64,000 nt of DNA from assembly GCF_001682865.1 (NCBI RefSeq), contig NZ_MAQX01000011.1, positions 1,074,241 through 1,138,240 of the forward strand, given 5' to 3'. This DNA is from Bacillus sp. FJAT-26390 (GTDB lineage: Bacteria > Bacillota > Bacilli > Paenibacillales > Paenibacillaceae). Numbering within the stretch: the first letter of the stretch is position 1; each line of letters starts with the position of its first letter. The notes under the pieces were generated by a model. It was not told the DNA's origin, made no database searches, and was given only the letters and a program-made list of their open reading frames with translations. The position numbers and the translations under genes were made by a program. This document shows positions 45,428 to 53,985 of the stretch, piece by piece.

Positions 45428-45966
45428 TCACTTTACGCGCTTCGCCATAAAAATATCCGGCTTCCCAAAGCCGTTAGCATCAGGCAGTACCCCTACAACT
45501 TCATAACCAAGCTTCTTATAGAAGCCAAACGGATGGTTGCTTATATTTTGAATCTGCTTCAGGTTACCCAGTACGTCAGGATAAAGCTCTTGTCCAAAAA
45601 GAGTGGTCCCGCCGCTCTCATCGTCTGTCCCGAGATATACGGTGATGCCGCCCTTTTCCTTTACCGGCTTTCAAAATCATAAACCAACGCTTTACCGACT
45701 CCCTGCCCTTGATAATCCTTATGTACGACTAGCGGGTGGAGCTCCCAAACGTTGCCGCCATAATTGCTTACCCCGCTTATCCAGCCGACAACCCTTCCTT
45801 CATCATTTACCGCGATTCTGCTTATTCGTTCTTCCTGCAACGATTCTTCTGCTTCCTCCAAGCACTCGTCCCATTCATTCCAAGACTCCGTAAATCCTTC
45901 GAGCAGCAAGCGAGCAACCTCTTCCATCTTCCCTTTAGCGTCACGAGTTAAATCAACGATTTGCAT
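45428..45966 (-). pseudogene. GNAT acetyltransferase, copy 1, frameshifted
   Basis: An AAC(6')-like N-acetyltransferase gene starting at ATG 45966 after GATGAGGTGCTGTGG. The first frame reads MQIVDLTRDAKGKMEEVARL through the acetyl-CoA loop HPLVVHKDYQGQGVGKALVYDFESR and then hits TAA at 45661. The next frame continues at once with VKEKGGITVYLGTDDE, NHPFGFYKKLGYEVVGV and MAKRVK to a stop at 45428. One base is missing between ESR and VKEK, as the second copy (52666-53040) shows by reading through there. Probably inactive unless the base is an assembly error. Confidence 0.85.
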
Positions 45967-46130
45967 CCACAGCACCTCATCATTCTTCCAACTTTGCAAG
46001 GGAGTTATTGTATAATATAGAAAAAATATAGGATTCAATTGTCAGAAGAATTTAATAACTTTATCTGGAATTTCCCTTACTGTCCATCATATATTATGAT
46101 TCTATAAAAAAGGAAAGGACCCTTCTGCCC

Positions 46131-47216
46131 ATGGAATTATCGAGGTCTCAGCAATTAGCTCAAGAGTATATAACAAAATACGCAAGAAGCCGCAAAAATG
46201 AAGTGGAGCAAACAATTAGGGAAATCCTTCGAATGTCCAACATCGAGCTGAAGACATATGAAGATGCTATCACTAAACTAAAATCTCACGCAAGTATTGC
46301 TCTACACTTTCACCCAGATAGATTAGACCCGACCATGAAAAGCGTTGCTGAAGCACTGCTTGAGCAGGGGATTTATAAAAGCCAGTTTGAGACTTTCCTA
46401 TCGAATGGAAGTGTATCAGCATTTTCGGGTGGCGAACGTGACGTTTGGGAGAATAAAATGTTTGGCGGAGCGTACCAAATAAATGGCTCAACCAATAGCG
46501 AACGGCCCAAGTATGGGGCACTCAATGTCATGTTACATCCCGATGGGCCTGCACCACGTTTTGGATCATGCTATTTCCTTTTATCCACTGAGGTCTCTCA
46601 TCGCTGCACTTATACTTATTTGGATTCTCACCAAGACCCCACTGAAAAAGGGACGTATGAGGCATTTGACCTCATTTTGGCTGCTCTCATGAAGGATGCG
46701 TTCTATAGTGATTTTGCCATTGGCGAAAGAAATCTGACAGTTCGAAAGTTAATCGACCATATGCTCGTCAATCTTGAGAAACCATTCCAAAATCCATCAA
46801 ACAAAGAGCCGAACCGAAATCTTAACCACTATATCGAAGCTCAAGTGCATGGTGACATTTTTCTTAAAGAACACGTAAAGATGCTTGTTGCCGATCCATC
46901 ATTTAAAGGCACCCATACTGGACGAATCTTAGAACAGATATGTTTAAAGTATTCCGTTGATCTTTACTGGCACATGGGCTTTACACTTTTGGTTGATGAG
47001 GTTCCTATGGATTTTAGAGGTCCTACGATGCCTTCACTAGCCAAAAGAATTGCGCAATATGATTTTATTGATGTAAATATGATTGGCTCGGCAGCTATGG
47101 ACTTGAAACGAAATCCAAGTAATTGGAGCGATAGAGGAACCTACAAAGAAGTTTTGCAAGAATTAAAATTACTCTGGCATGTTTTAGTGAGATATGGAAA
47201 GCCAATGGAAAAGTGA
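46131..47216 (+). CDS. DUF3626 domain protein
   Basis: Cytoplasmic protein of 361 residues starting at ATG 46131 behind AAAGGAAAGGACCC. From memory it matches DUF3626: a helical N-terminus, the early motif SIALHFHPDRLDP, a GTYKS/SQFETFLSNGSVSAFSGGERDVWENKMFGGAY block, PKYGALNVMLHPDGPAPRFGSCYF and a helical C-terminal half with YIEAQVHGDIFL. The His and Asp/Glu pattern suggests an enzyme, but no activity is established. Composition is AT-richer than the genes to its left, consistent with the accessory region it opens. Confidence 0.7.
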   Translation: MELSRSQQLAQEYITKYARSRKNEVEQTIREILRMSNIELKTYEDAITKLKSHASIALHFHPDRLDPTMKSVAEALLEQGIYKSQFETFLSNGSVSAFSGGERDVWENKMFGGAYQINGSTNSERPKYGALNVMLHPDGPAPRFGSCYFLLSTEVSHRCTYTYLDSHQDPTEKGTYEAFDLILAALMKDAFYSDFAIGERNLTVRKLIDHMLVNLEKPFQNPSNKEPNRNLNHYIEAQVHGDIFLKEHVKMLVADPSFKGTHTGRILEQICLKYSVDLYWHMGFTLLVDEVPMDFRGPTMPSLAKRIAQYDFIDVNMIGSAAMDLKRNPSNWSDRGTYKEVLQELKLLWHVLVRYGKPMEK

Positions 47217-47367
47217 ACAATTTTTAAAAAGGGGTTACCAGTCTAATCCTTTATTTTCTCAGTCTAATTCTTTAACGGGCAGCAGTCCTATTATGAATCA
47301 GAAAATATGATTGTTGACGGAGATATCGCCAAGTTAAAACAAATATACACGTATTGGAGAAGTGATT

Positions 47368-47907
47368 TTGAAAATAGACAAAGTATTTGAATATGGTATA
47401 GGTAATGAATTAGAAGCAAGTATACAACAATTATTAACCGATAGTTTCCCATTTTTATATCCTAGGGATAGAATTTATTTTAAGCAATTACCGCAATTTA
47501 GATTTCTAGCTTTTAATCAAGAGAATCAGCTCATAGGACAGGTTGGATTAGATTATCGAGTAATGAATTTAAACGGGAAGCCAGTAAGGGTACTCGGCGT
47601 AATTGATTTGTGCGTTTCGCCAAACGCTCGCTCGCAAGGTGTAGGTTCCACTTTGCTTTTAGAGATTGATAAGTTTTCTGTGGGACGAAATATTGATTTT
47701 ATCCTTTTATTTGCAGATAACATGACCTTGTATTTGAGAAATGGATATAGGCCAGTAAAGAACAAATGTAAATGGGTAAAAATTGATAATGAAACTCAGA
47801 TTACAACTGGTATAGGATTAGAACAATTGGATGAATTAATGATTAAAAAAGTAGGAAAGATCGATTGGGTCGAGGGTGAACTAGATCTTTTAGGTTATCT
47901 CTATTAA
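47368..47907 (+). CDS. GNAT family N-acetyltransferase
   Basis: Acetyl-CoA-dependent acetyltransferase of about 179 residues. The GNAT core includes FLAFNQENQLIGQVGLDYRVM, VRVLGVIDLCVSPNARSQGVGSTLLLEID (the acetyl-CoA loop Q-x-x-G-x-G is SQGVGS) and a late strand LFADNMTLYLRNGYRPVKNK. TTG 47368 is preferred because GGAGA is spaced normally; GTG 47362 nearly touches it. It is unrelated in detail to the duplicated GNAT nearby. Substrate unknown. Confidence 0.82.
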   Translation: MKIDKVFEYGIGNELEASIQQLLTDSFPFLYPRDRIYFKQLPQFRFLAFNQENQLIGQVGLDYRVMNLNGKPVRVLGVIDLCVSPNARSQGVGSTLLLEIDKFSVGRNIDFILLFADNMTLYLRNGYRPVKNKCKWVKIDNETQITTGIGLEQLDELMIKKVGKIDWVEGELDLLGYLY

Positions 47908-47963
47908 GCCAAAGGACGTTTCAATAACCGTATACTAGTTTTGTTCATGAAAGAAGGGTAAAA

Positions 47964-49184
47964 ATGAATAAAGAGACATCCGAAAGAAAGCTATTCTATT
48001 TGGATGGCATCAGGGGACTCGCGGCATTTGCCGTGGTTATTTCGCACTACATTCAAGTATTTTATCCAGCTGCATTAAATGGAAGACCGCAACAAGCTCA
48101 TTTTAAATGGGATATCTGGTACGGACATTCTCCGATTAATTTATTTTATAATGGACAGTTTGCCGTTTGTTTGTTTTTTGTGCTAAGCGGTTATGTGCTC
48201 AGTGTCAAAATGTTTGAAAAAGAGCTCGATAGTGAGACCTTTCAAAAATTGTTGCATTCCAGCGCCATACGAAGGTACATTCGGCTTGCCGTGCCGGCAG
48301 CGGTATCCGTATTGCTTGTGTATCTAGCAATTATTACAAATGCCTTTTATCTCCAGGAAATATGGGGAACAACATGGACGGATATGAAAAAGAACTACTA
48401 TGATCTAGATACAAATATATATACCGTTATCAAGGCTGCTATTTTTGATCCGTTTTTCCGCTTTAAAGCACATCCTTACAATCCAGTCCTTTGGACAATG
48501 AGCTATGAGCTATTAGGTTCTTTTTTAATTTTTGGTTTTCTTGCTTTATTTGGACGAGTGAAACAAAGATGGATTGTGTATGTGGTCTTATCCATTGCGT
48601 TTATCCAAACCTATTTTGTCGCTTTTTTGTGGGGAATGCTGCTTGCCGATTTGCTCAAGCACAAATGGGTCCAAAGTAAAATAACGGTAGTGCTTGTGCT
48701 TTTAATGGGGATTTACTTAGGTTCGGCGCCTTATACTCCATTAATAGGGACTATGTACGAACCCATAGAGGTGTGGACAAAAAATATCAATGATTGGATT
48801 CAATTTAACATCGATCCGCGGCTTCTTGCACGAACCCTAGGTTCTGCTATGATATTGTTTGCTCTGCTTCGTTTAAAAGCGCTGCAGCATGTGTTTGGAT
48901 GGAAACCGTTTTCTTATTTGGGACAGATTTCATTTTCCCTTTACCTCATTCATTTCACTTTCCTAAATACGTTCTCCGCGTTCCTGTTTAGTAAAGTGAT
49001 TCATCATTTTAGTTATAATCTTGCCTATGCAATTACGTTTACCGTTTCCATGGTGCCCTTATTTATTTTGTCGCATTACTATATGAAATATATCGATCAA
49101 GGTGCATTAAAACTAGCCCGAAAAGTTGAAAAAAAGGGTGCATTAAGACTAGCTCGAAAAGTTGAAGAAAAGATGACCGCATAA
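47964..49184 (+). CDS. acyltransferase-3 family membrane protein
   Basis: Integral membrane O-acyltransferase of 406 residues with about ten helices. The family start is LFYLDGIRGLAAFAVVISHYIQVF with the catalytic-type His, followed by FAVCLFFVLSGYVLSVKMF, the RRYIRLAVPAAVSV block and PVLWTMSYELLGSFLIFGF. Such enzymes acetylate wall polysaccharides or exported sugars. The C-terminus carries a duplicated 12-residue unit, GALKLARKVEKK then GALRLARKVEEK, from a 36-bp tandem repeat. A terminator follows. Confidence 0.88.
   Translation: MNKETSERKLFYLDGIRGLAAFAVVISHYIQVFYPAALNGRPQQAHFKWDIWYGHSPINLFYNGQFAVCLFFVLSGYVLSVKMFEKELDSETFQKLLHSSAIRRYIRLAVPAAVSVLLVYLAIITNAFYLQEIWGTTWTDMKKNYYDLDTNIYTVIKAAIFDPFFRFKAHPYNPVLWTMSYELLGSFLIFGFLALFGRVKQRWIVYVVLSIAFIQTYFVAFLWGMLLADLLKHKWVQSKITVVLVLLMGIYLGSAPYTPLIGTMYEPIEVWTKNINDWIQFNIDPRLLARTLGSAMILFALLRLKALQHVFGWKPFSYLGQISFSLYLIHFTFLNTFSAFLFSKVIHHFSYNLAYAITFTVSMVPLFILSHYYMKYIDQGALKLARKVEKKGALRLARKVEEKMTA
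49101..49172 (+). repeat. 36-bp tandem duplication in the acyltransferase C-terminus
   Basis: Two 36-bp units (49101-49136 and 49137-49172) differ at three positions and encode two basic amphipathic 12-mers. Confidence 0.9.
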
Positions 49185-49186
49185 CC

Positions 49187-49228
49187 AAAAAAGCGCGGAG
49201 TTGAAACCAACAGCTCTGCGCTTTTTTT
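49187..49228 (+). terminator. Rho-independent terminator
   Basis: AAAAGCGCGGAG and CTCTGCGCTTTT arms with a T-run, directly after the acyltransferase stop. Confidence 0.85.
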
Positions 49229-49401
49229 GTGCAGATTACCTTCTTATGTATGGAAACTGCATTTTAATTAAAAAATCTCCTTGTTCAGCCAACTGGCAAG
49301 ATAGCGGAGTAAGGCGTTATTGGAGATTGGGAAAATAATAATAAGAACAAGTTTGAAACAATGATCGATTTTTTTCGTCTGATGAGTTAGGGAGGATGGA
49401 A

Positions 49402-49884
49402 ATGAGAATTACAAAATTGTCGTTATGTCTTGCTTTATTCTGTATTATGTTAGCTACTGCATGTTCGAACACCAAGTCCACAAAAGATATGGGAGAACTG
49501 TATAGCTTGGCTTTAGATGCGTATATGCCAATTGATGATGGTTTAAATGGTGATATGAAATATATTGCCATTGACATGAGTAACTTTAAAGACCTTGATG
49601 AAACAGATAAAGAACAAATTCTAGCGCATTTTGATAAATACAATGTTGAAGTAATGGAAGCGACTTATGAGCAACTAGAAGCCAAAGGGTTACTTGACCC
49701 CGAGACTTTGGTTCTAAATGGCGTTTTGTTACGAGTCGAAAAGACTGAGATTTCAAATAAGTAAATTGTTGTTGAAGGCTCTAAGTACAGAGCTGGTGAC
49801 GGAGCTATCGGAACAAAAGTCATTGTTGAAAACAAAAAAGGTAAATGGCAAGTAACAAAAGCAGACGGTACATGGAAAAGTTAA
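49402..49884 (+). pseudogene. lipoprotein gene with in-frame internal stop
   Basis: Starts at ATG 49402, six bases after GGGAGG. A lipoprotein signal MRITKLSLCLALFCIMLATAC is followed by DMGELYSLALDAYMPIDDG and EATYEQLEAKGLLDPETLVLNG. TAA at 49762-49764 stops it at 120 residues, yet the same frame continues for 39 more codons (IVVEGSKYRAGDGAIGTKVIVE, GKWQVTKADGTWKS) to a second TAA at 49882-49884. The tail reads as genuine protein, so this is a single gene broken by one nonsense change, or a truncated but working lipoprotein. I do not recognise its function. Confidence 0.75.
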
Positions 49885-49960
49885 TTATTGAGCTAACGAG
49901 GAAAAATAGTTCAATAATTCACCGGCAGTCTAAGACTTTATTTTTCTTGAAAATCTACAG

Positions 49961-50008
49961 TTCAAAAGCGAGGTATTAACCATGATGCTTACATTCGGTA
50001 ATTGCCCG
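49961..50008 (+). repeat. gene-start-like repeat, copy 1
   Basis: TTCAAAAGCGAGG, then ATGATG and ATTCGGTAATTGCCCG; the same set of words recurs at 58391-58437. It looks like a ribosome site plus the first nine codons (MM..FGNCP) of a gene cut off by the IS beginning at 50009. Confidence 0.65.
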
Positions 50009-50084
50009 CGGCTAGACCCCTTAAATCTGGAGTACTTCCAACCAAAAAACAACTTTACGTAGCTAAGCTTGTTTTTTCTGCCTT

Positions 50085-50963
50085 TTACATGGCTTTATGG
50101 AACATACTTCGATCCTCCAGAGTCAAAACCCATTCGGTGAATTTCGTTGGAGGCATCAATTTCAAGCTTCCGTGCATTTTACGGTTATTGTAAAACTCCA
50201 TGTACTTGTCAAGCTCTTCATACGCTTCTTCAAAACTCATGAAATCCATTTTGGTGAACAGATCACGTTCCAGCAGGCTATGGAAAGACTCGATGTAGGC
50301 ATTCATATTAGGACTCCTTGGCGGTATTCGTTCATGAGTCATATCTAGACTTTCACACGTATCACCAAATAGTTTGCTAACGAATTGGGGCCCGTTATCG
50401 GTACGAATAACGGGGAGTTTTTCTCCTGGTTTTACACGCTGTTTGAGTGCATGACAAAGGGTTTGTACGGCGTGTTTGGCCTCGCATACAGCCCCTCTAT
50501 ACTGGTTAACGACAACACGATCAAATACATCAATAATGCTGAGCACAAAAAAGAAACGTTCACATCCAATGACGTAACCGTATTTACTGTCCATCTGCCA
50601 CAATTGGTTGGGAGCGGTAACGGTTCGGTTTTTCGGCAGCCTACGCGGATGTTTGCTCTTACATTCACGCTGTTTCTGTAGAATCCCCAGCTCCTCGCAC
50701 AAACGGTAAGATTTCTTCTTGTTAAGCACTAGTTTGCGATCATTACGCAGACACCGCGCAAGCAGCTTGTAATCGTAAACGTGTTCCTCACCCTCAACGA
50801 GCTCCATCAGCCATTCTTTGATCTGTTCATCCGTAATCTCCGAACCTGTTTCTGTCCATGAATAACCTGGTTGAGGACGTCCTTTTCGGCAGTCTGACGC
50901 TGGTTCTGCTGGGCATGAGGCACGTTTTTTTCGATCGTAGTAAGAAGATATGGCTAGACCCAA
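50085..50963 (-). CDS. IS3-type transposase OrfB
   Basis: DDE integrase-type transposase. Seen: an HTH_21-like region (EELGILQKQRECKSKH), the first catalytic Asp in PNQLWQMDSKYGYV, the second in PVIRTDNGPQFVSKLFGD and the Glu in NMNAYIESFHSLLERD, then FEEAYEELDKYMEFYNNRKMHGSLK. The conserved frame extends upstream (KRETRLSEKYEVADQFIKRG) to the orfA stop, as in elements where OrfAB is made by -1 slippage at an A-run (AAAAAAG near 51050). The catalytic triad is intact. Confidence 0.88.
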   Translation of the reverse strand: MGLAISSYYDRKKRASCPAEPASDCRKGRPQPGYSWTETGSEITDEQIKEWLMELVEGEEHVYDYKLLARCLRNDRKLVLNKKKSYRLCEELGILQKQRECKSKHPRRLPKNRTVTAPNQLWQMDSKYGYVIGCERFFFVLSIIDVFDRVVVNQYRGAVCEAKHAVQTLCHALKQRVKPGEKLPVIRTDNGPQFVSKLFGDTCESLDMTHERIPPRSPNMNAYIESFHSLLERDLFTKMDFMSFEEAYEELDKYMEFYNNRKMHGSLKLMPPTKFTEWVLTLEDRSMFHKAM

Positions 50964-51050
50964 AGTCCTTAGAACCTGCGCTGCTGATTCTCCCCGCTTA
51001 ATGAACTGGTCGGCTACTTCATACTTTTCGGATAAGCGGGTTTCTCTTTT

Positions 51051-51335
51051 TTACCAGTTCACGTAAGATTTCATTCTCGAGTTCTTTTCACCTAAGAGCT
51101 TCATTGCCATTGCATACTTCTCCTCAATTTCTTGCAGTCGTTTAAGCTCTTGCAAATGTTCGTCTGATGTCGGTATTTCTTCTCGAGGAATCGTATCTCG
51201 ATGCTCCCTTACCCAAACACGGATCGTTTCAGGATGAACATTATACATGCGGGCTAACACCCCCACCTTAACACCTGCAAGCACCTCTCGAACTACTCTT
51301 AACTGTACTTCTTCACTAACTCTTCTTCCTCCCAT
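51051..51335 (-). CDS. IS3-type OrfA, frameshifted at its 3' end
   Basis: DNA-binding helper protein: helix-turn-helix VLARMYNVHPETIRVWVREH followed by a leucine-zipper-like helix. In copy B the end reads GEKEVELEILRELLK; here the matching words LENEILRELVKK lie in the next frame, and this frame instead ends NSRMKSYVNW. A single missing base near 51070 explains it, so production of OrfAB from this copy should fail. Confidence 0.75.
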   Translation of the reverse strand: MGGRRVSEEVQLRVVREVLAGVKVGVLARMYNVHPETIRVWVREHRDTIPREEIPTSDEHLQELKRLQEIEEKYAMAMKLLGEKNSRMKSYVNW

Positions 51336-51407
51336 AACAGATCATCTCCCTTGTCCTAGTTTTAGTTTATTGGTTGGGAGGACTCCAGTTTAATTAGGGG
51401 GCCTAAG

Positions 51408-52665
51408 AGATATGTATCTTTTTGATTTTTATTAATGCCTTTTTAACCTGTACGTGCTTTACGAATTTCCAGATGACCCGCTTTACATACATACATTCCA
51501 GCATCTTTATTAAATTCAAATTCATCCTCTTTTTTTCGAATCCCTTGTGTAATATTGGGATTTAATTCAGCCATTAGTTGTAATTGGTTTTGGTTTGCAA
51601 ACTGAATATTATCCTTTTTAGAATAAGCCGTATCTCCAATCACGGTATTGAATTCAATCCCTGTTTTACGACTTTTTTCAATTAAGGTTTGAAGTTGTTT
51701 CCCGTCACTTTTTTCTTCTTTTGTTATTACCGCAGCTGTAATAATGCGTTCTTCATTCATTGCGATATGTGTTTTATATCCAAAGAAAGCGGAATCGGCT
51801 GTTTTATGGCCTACTCTAGCGTTTGGATCTTTCGAGTATCGAAGTTGTTCGTGATGATCTTCGACGATTTCCTTTAAGACGTTCAGTTTCGCTTTTACAT
51901 TCGGGTATTCGCGAATAGTTTCTTCTGCTTCAACCGTTTCAATGACTTTACGACAGTAATCTATTTCAACATCTAATTCATTCGTCGTCGTTTTCGGTGG
52001 GAATATCCCTTTCATTTTTTCATCAATTTGATAAACAGCTTTTCGTACTAGCTTAGACTTCTCCATTAAAATTTCTTTCGATAACTTTTGTTTATAACGT
52101 GCTTTTGTATGCGTTGCGTCTACGACAATTGATTTGCTTTTAATTAATTCTTTCTCCAGTGCAATCTCAACGGTCTTTTGAATGAGCATGTCCAATAAAC
52201 TCAATATATTGAAGACGGAGCTTGCGGAATTTCGTTAATGAACTTGAATTGATGACCGCATCTTCTGGCGCCATGTCCAAAAAATATCTAAAAGACATAT
52301 CGTATTTTGAACGTTCTATGACATCAAAATCGGATAAATCAAAGATCAATTTGAGCAATAAATATTTGAACATACGAATAGGTGGTACTGCATTGCGACC
52401 GTTATTGAGACAATATTTATTCTGCAAATCTTCGAGCACAAAAGAGAAGTCCACAAGTTCATTAATTTGACGAAGCATATTAACTTTAGGCACAACGATA
52501 TCGTAGATAGCCATAAATGGGCTGAGGCTTAGCGATTGTTGGTTCGAAATTATCGAGAACACCACCTGAAATTAGTACAATTATTATACAATAAAAACAA
52601 CGAGCCCTACCTCTAGAAATCGAGATAGGACTCGTTTAATTGAACTAGGAACTTTTTCAGTGGCC
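51408..52665. mobile_element. IS1182-type element remnant
   Basis: The intact outer end is GGCCACTGAAAAAGTTCC (minus-strand sense, 52665 inward), followed by a hairpin (about 52599-52636) typical of transcription-blocking ends. The opposite end is missing: the coding sequence is cut at 51407 by IS copy A. The outer end is inserted in GNAT copy 2. Confidence 0.8.
51443..52565 (-). pseudogene. IS1182-family transposase, frameshifted and truncated
   Basis: Part 1 (52565-52167) carries the N-terminal DUF772-type domain (NGRNAVPPIRMFKYLLLKLIFDLSD, SSLTKFRKLRL). Part 2, in another frame (52204-51443), carries the catalytic region: KSIVVDATHTKARY, VGHKTADSAFFGYKTHIAM and TVIGDTAYSKKDN. After KARTG a TAA replaces an expected Lys codon, and the same frame goes on (KGINKNQKDTY) until IS copy A cuts it. 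It therefore has a frameshift, a nonsense codon and a missing C-terminus, and is non-functional. Confidence 0.87.
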
Positions 52666-53040
52666 TCCAAAAAGAGTGGTGTCATCGTTCTCATCGTCCG
52701 TCCCAAGATATACGGTAATGCCCCTGTTTTCTCTTACGCAGCTTTCAATATCATAAACCAATGCTCTCCCGATTCCCTGTCCTTGATAATCCTTATGTAC
52801 GATTAAGGGGTGCAGACCCCAAACGTTTCCGCCATAATTGCTTGCCCCTGATATCCAGCCGACAACCCTTCCATCATCATCCACAGCAATTCGGCTGATC
52901 CGTTCTTCGTGCAAGGATTCTTCTACTTCAGCCATGCACTCTTCCCACTCATTCCAAGCCTCCGTGAATCCTTCAAGCAGCAAGCGAGCGACCTATTCCA
53001 TCTTTCCATTATCATCTCGAGTTAAATCGATGATTTGCAT
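52666..53040 (-). pseudogene. GNAT acetyltransferase, copy 2, nonsense and truncated
   Basis: Close paralogue of the 45428-45966 gene, including its promoter region and ribosome site. ATG 53040 reads MQIIDLTRDDNGKME and then TAG where copy 1 has Glu. The frame resumes VARLLLEGFTEAWNEWEEC, HPLIVHKDYQGQGIGRALVYD and ESCVRENRGITVYLGTDDEND. It ends at TLFG where the IS1182-type end was inserted; the C-terminal third is lost. Not functional. Confidence 0.87.
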
Positions 53041-53236
53041 TAGCTTCACCTCTTCATTCTTTCACTTTCGCAAGGGAGTTATAGTATAATATAGAAAAAA
53101 TTATACAGTTTAATTGTACTTTGGGGGAAATAAAAATGAGAACGGCAAAAGAAACTCAACAAAGCCGTAATTTGACCTTACCCCGAATAGATGGCCACAG
53201 AGAAAACCTCTATAATAAAAGATGGAGGGATTCACA

Positions 53237-53497
53237 ATGGGACAAGGGAAGAAATACGACAAAGCGTCTAAGAAGCAGGTCGTCCTGCGTATCTTGGCAA
53301 AAGAAACAACGGTGGGGGAAACCGCCAAGGAGATTGGCGTTCACTATACCACGGTAAGGGACTGGATTAAGAGTCATGGGCGTGACGGGGATAGTGCCTT
53401 TCCAGGCAGCGGTAAGTTGAAGCCCGAAGATGAAGAAATCCGTAAGCTGCGCAAGCAACTCGCTGATCTAAAGGAAGAAAATGGAATTCCAAAATAG
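53237..53497 (+). CDS. IS3-family OrfA (helix-turn-helix)
   Basis: An 86-residue transposase accessory protein: MGQGKKYDKASKKQVVLRIL, then ETAKEIGVHYTTVRDWIKSHG as the helix-turn-helix and a C-terminal coiled coil EDEEIRKLRKQLADLKEENG. ATG 53237 follows GGAGGGATTCACA. Its partner OrfB is destroyed, so it is a leftover reading frame. Confidence 0.8.
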   Translation: MGQGKKYDKASKKQVVLRILAKETTVGETAKEIGVHYTTVRDWIKSHGRDGDSAFPGSGKLKPEDEEIRKLRKQLADLKEENGIPK

Positions 53498-53509
53498 GCG
53501 GCAGCCTAC

Positions 53510-53965
53510 TTTGCGAAAAGTCTGAAATAAACACGTTAAAGTTCATCTATGAACACCGCTTCGAATTTCGGATTGCAAAGATGTGCAAGGCTCTTAACGT
53601 CTCTAGAAGCGGCTACTATGCTTTCATCAAACGTCCAGAGAGCAACCGTAGCGTGGAAAATCAAAGCTACTCGATACGATACGAGACATTCACATAAAAA
53701 GCCACAGGATCTACGGGTCTCCGCGAATCTACCGCCCGACCAAAAAGCTAGTCGAGGCCGTGTGGCTCGCCTCATGCAGACAAACGGTATCCGATCGAAA
53801 GTGGTCAAGAAATATAAGGCTACAACGAACTCTAATCATAATCTGCCTGTAGCGGATAATCTTCTGAATCAAAATTTTGAAACAAGTAAACCGTGCGAGA
53901 AATGGCTTTCGGATATTACGTATATCTCTACGGATGAAGGCTGGTTGAAGCGGAAGAGGTTCAAT
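53510..53965 (+). pseudogene. IS3-family OrfB remnant
   Basis: Recognisable pieces appear in alternating frames: TLKFIYEHRFEFRIAKMCKALNVSRSGYYAFIKRPESNRS, then LLDTIRDIHIKSHRIYGSPRIY, then SRGRVARLMQTNGIRSKVVKKY and CEKWLSDITYISTDEGWL. At least two frameshifts separate them. Only the first catalytic Asp (WLSDITY) remains; the second Asp and the Glu are missing because the 3' part is deleted. Confidence 0.82.
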
Positions 53966-53985
53966 ATTCAAGTTAGTGTTATCAA

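Larger units (their letters stand above)
50009..51407. mobile_element. IS3-type insertion sequence, copy A
   Basis: About 1.4 kb. Left end CGGCTAGACCCCTTAA and complemented right end CTTAGGCCCCCTAATT form imperfect inverted repeats also found in copy B (58647-60083). Contains orfA (51051-51335) and orfB (50085-50963) on the minus strand. No target duplication: the left flank is TTGCCC, the right flank AGATAT, so one side has been rearranged. It abuts an IS1182-type remnant on its right. Confidence 0.82.
53173..53965. mobile_element. degraded IS3-family element (second type)
   Basis: Left end TGACCTTACCCCGAATAG at 53173 resembles IS3/IS150-type termini. OrfA is complete, OrfB is broken by several frameshifts and the right part is absent, the sequence changing to unrelated DNA near 53965. 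It interrupts a short frame with a strong GGGGGAAATAAAA site (ATG 53136, MRTAKETQQSRN). Confidence 0.7.

Noticed and set aside
47308..47391. 27-codon frame MIVDGDIAKLKQIYTYWRSD
   Set aside because: No ribosome site, overlaps the GNAT gene start; probably chance.
53136..53173. Start of a frame MRTAKETQQSRN with a strong ribosome site
   Set aside because: Only 12 codons before the IS end; cannot be identified, mentioned within the IS entry.
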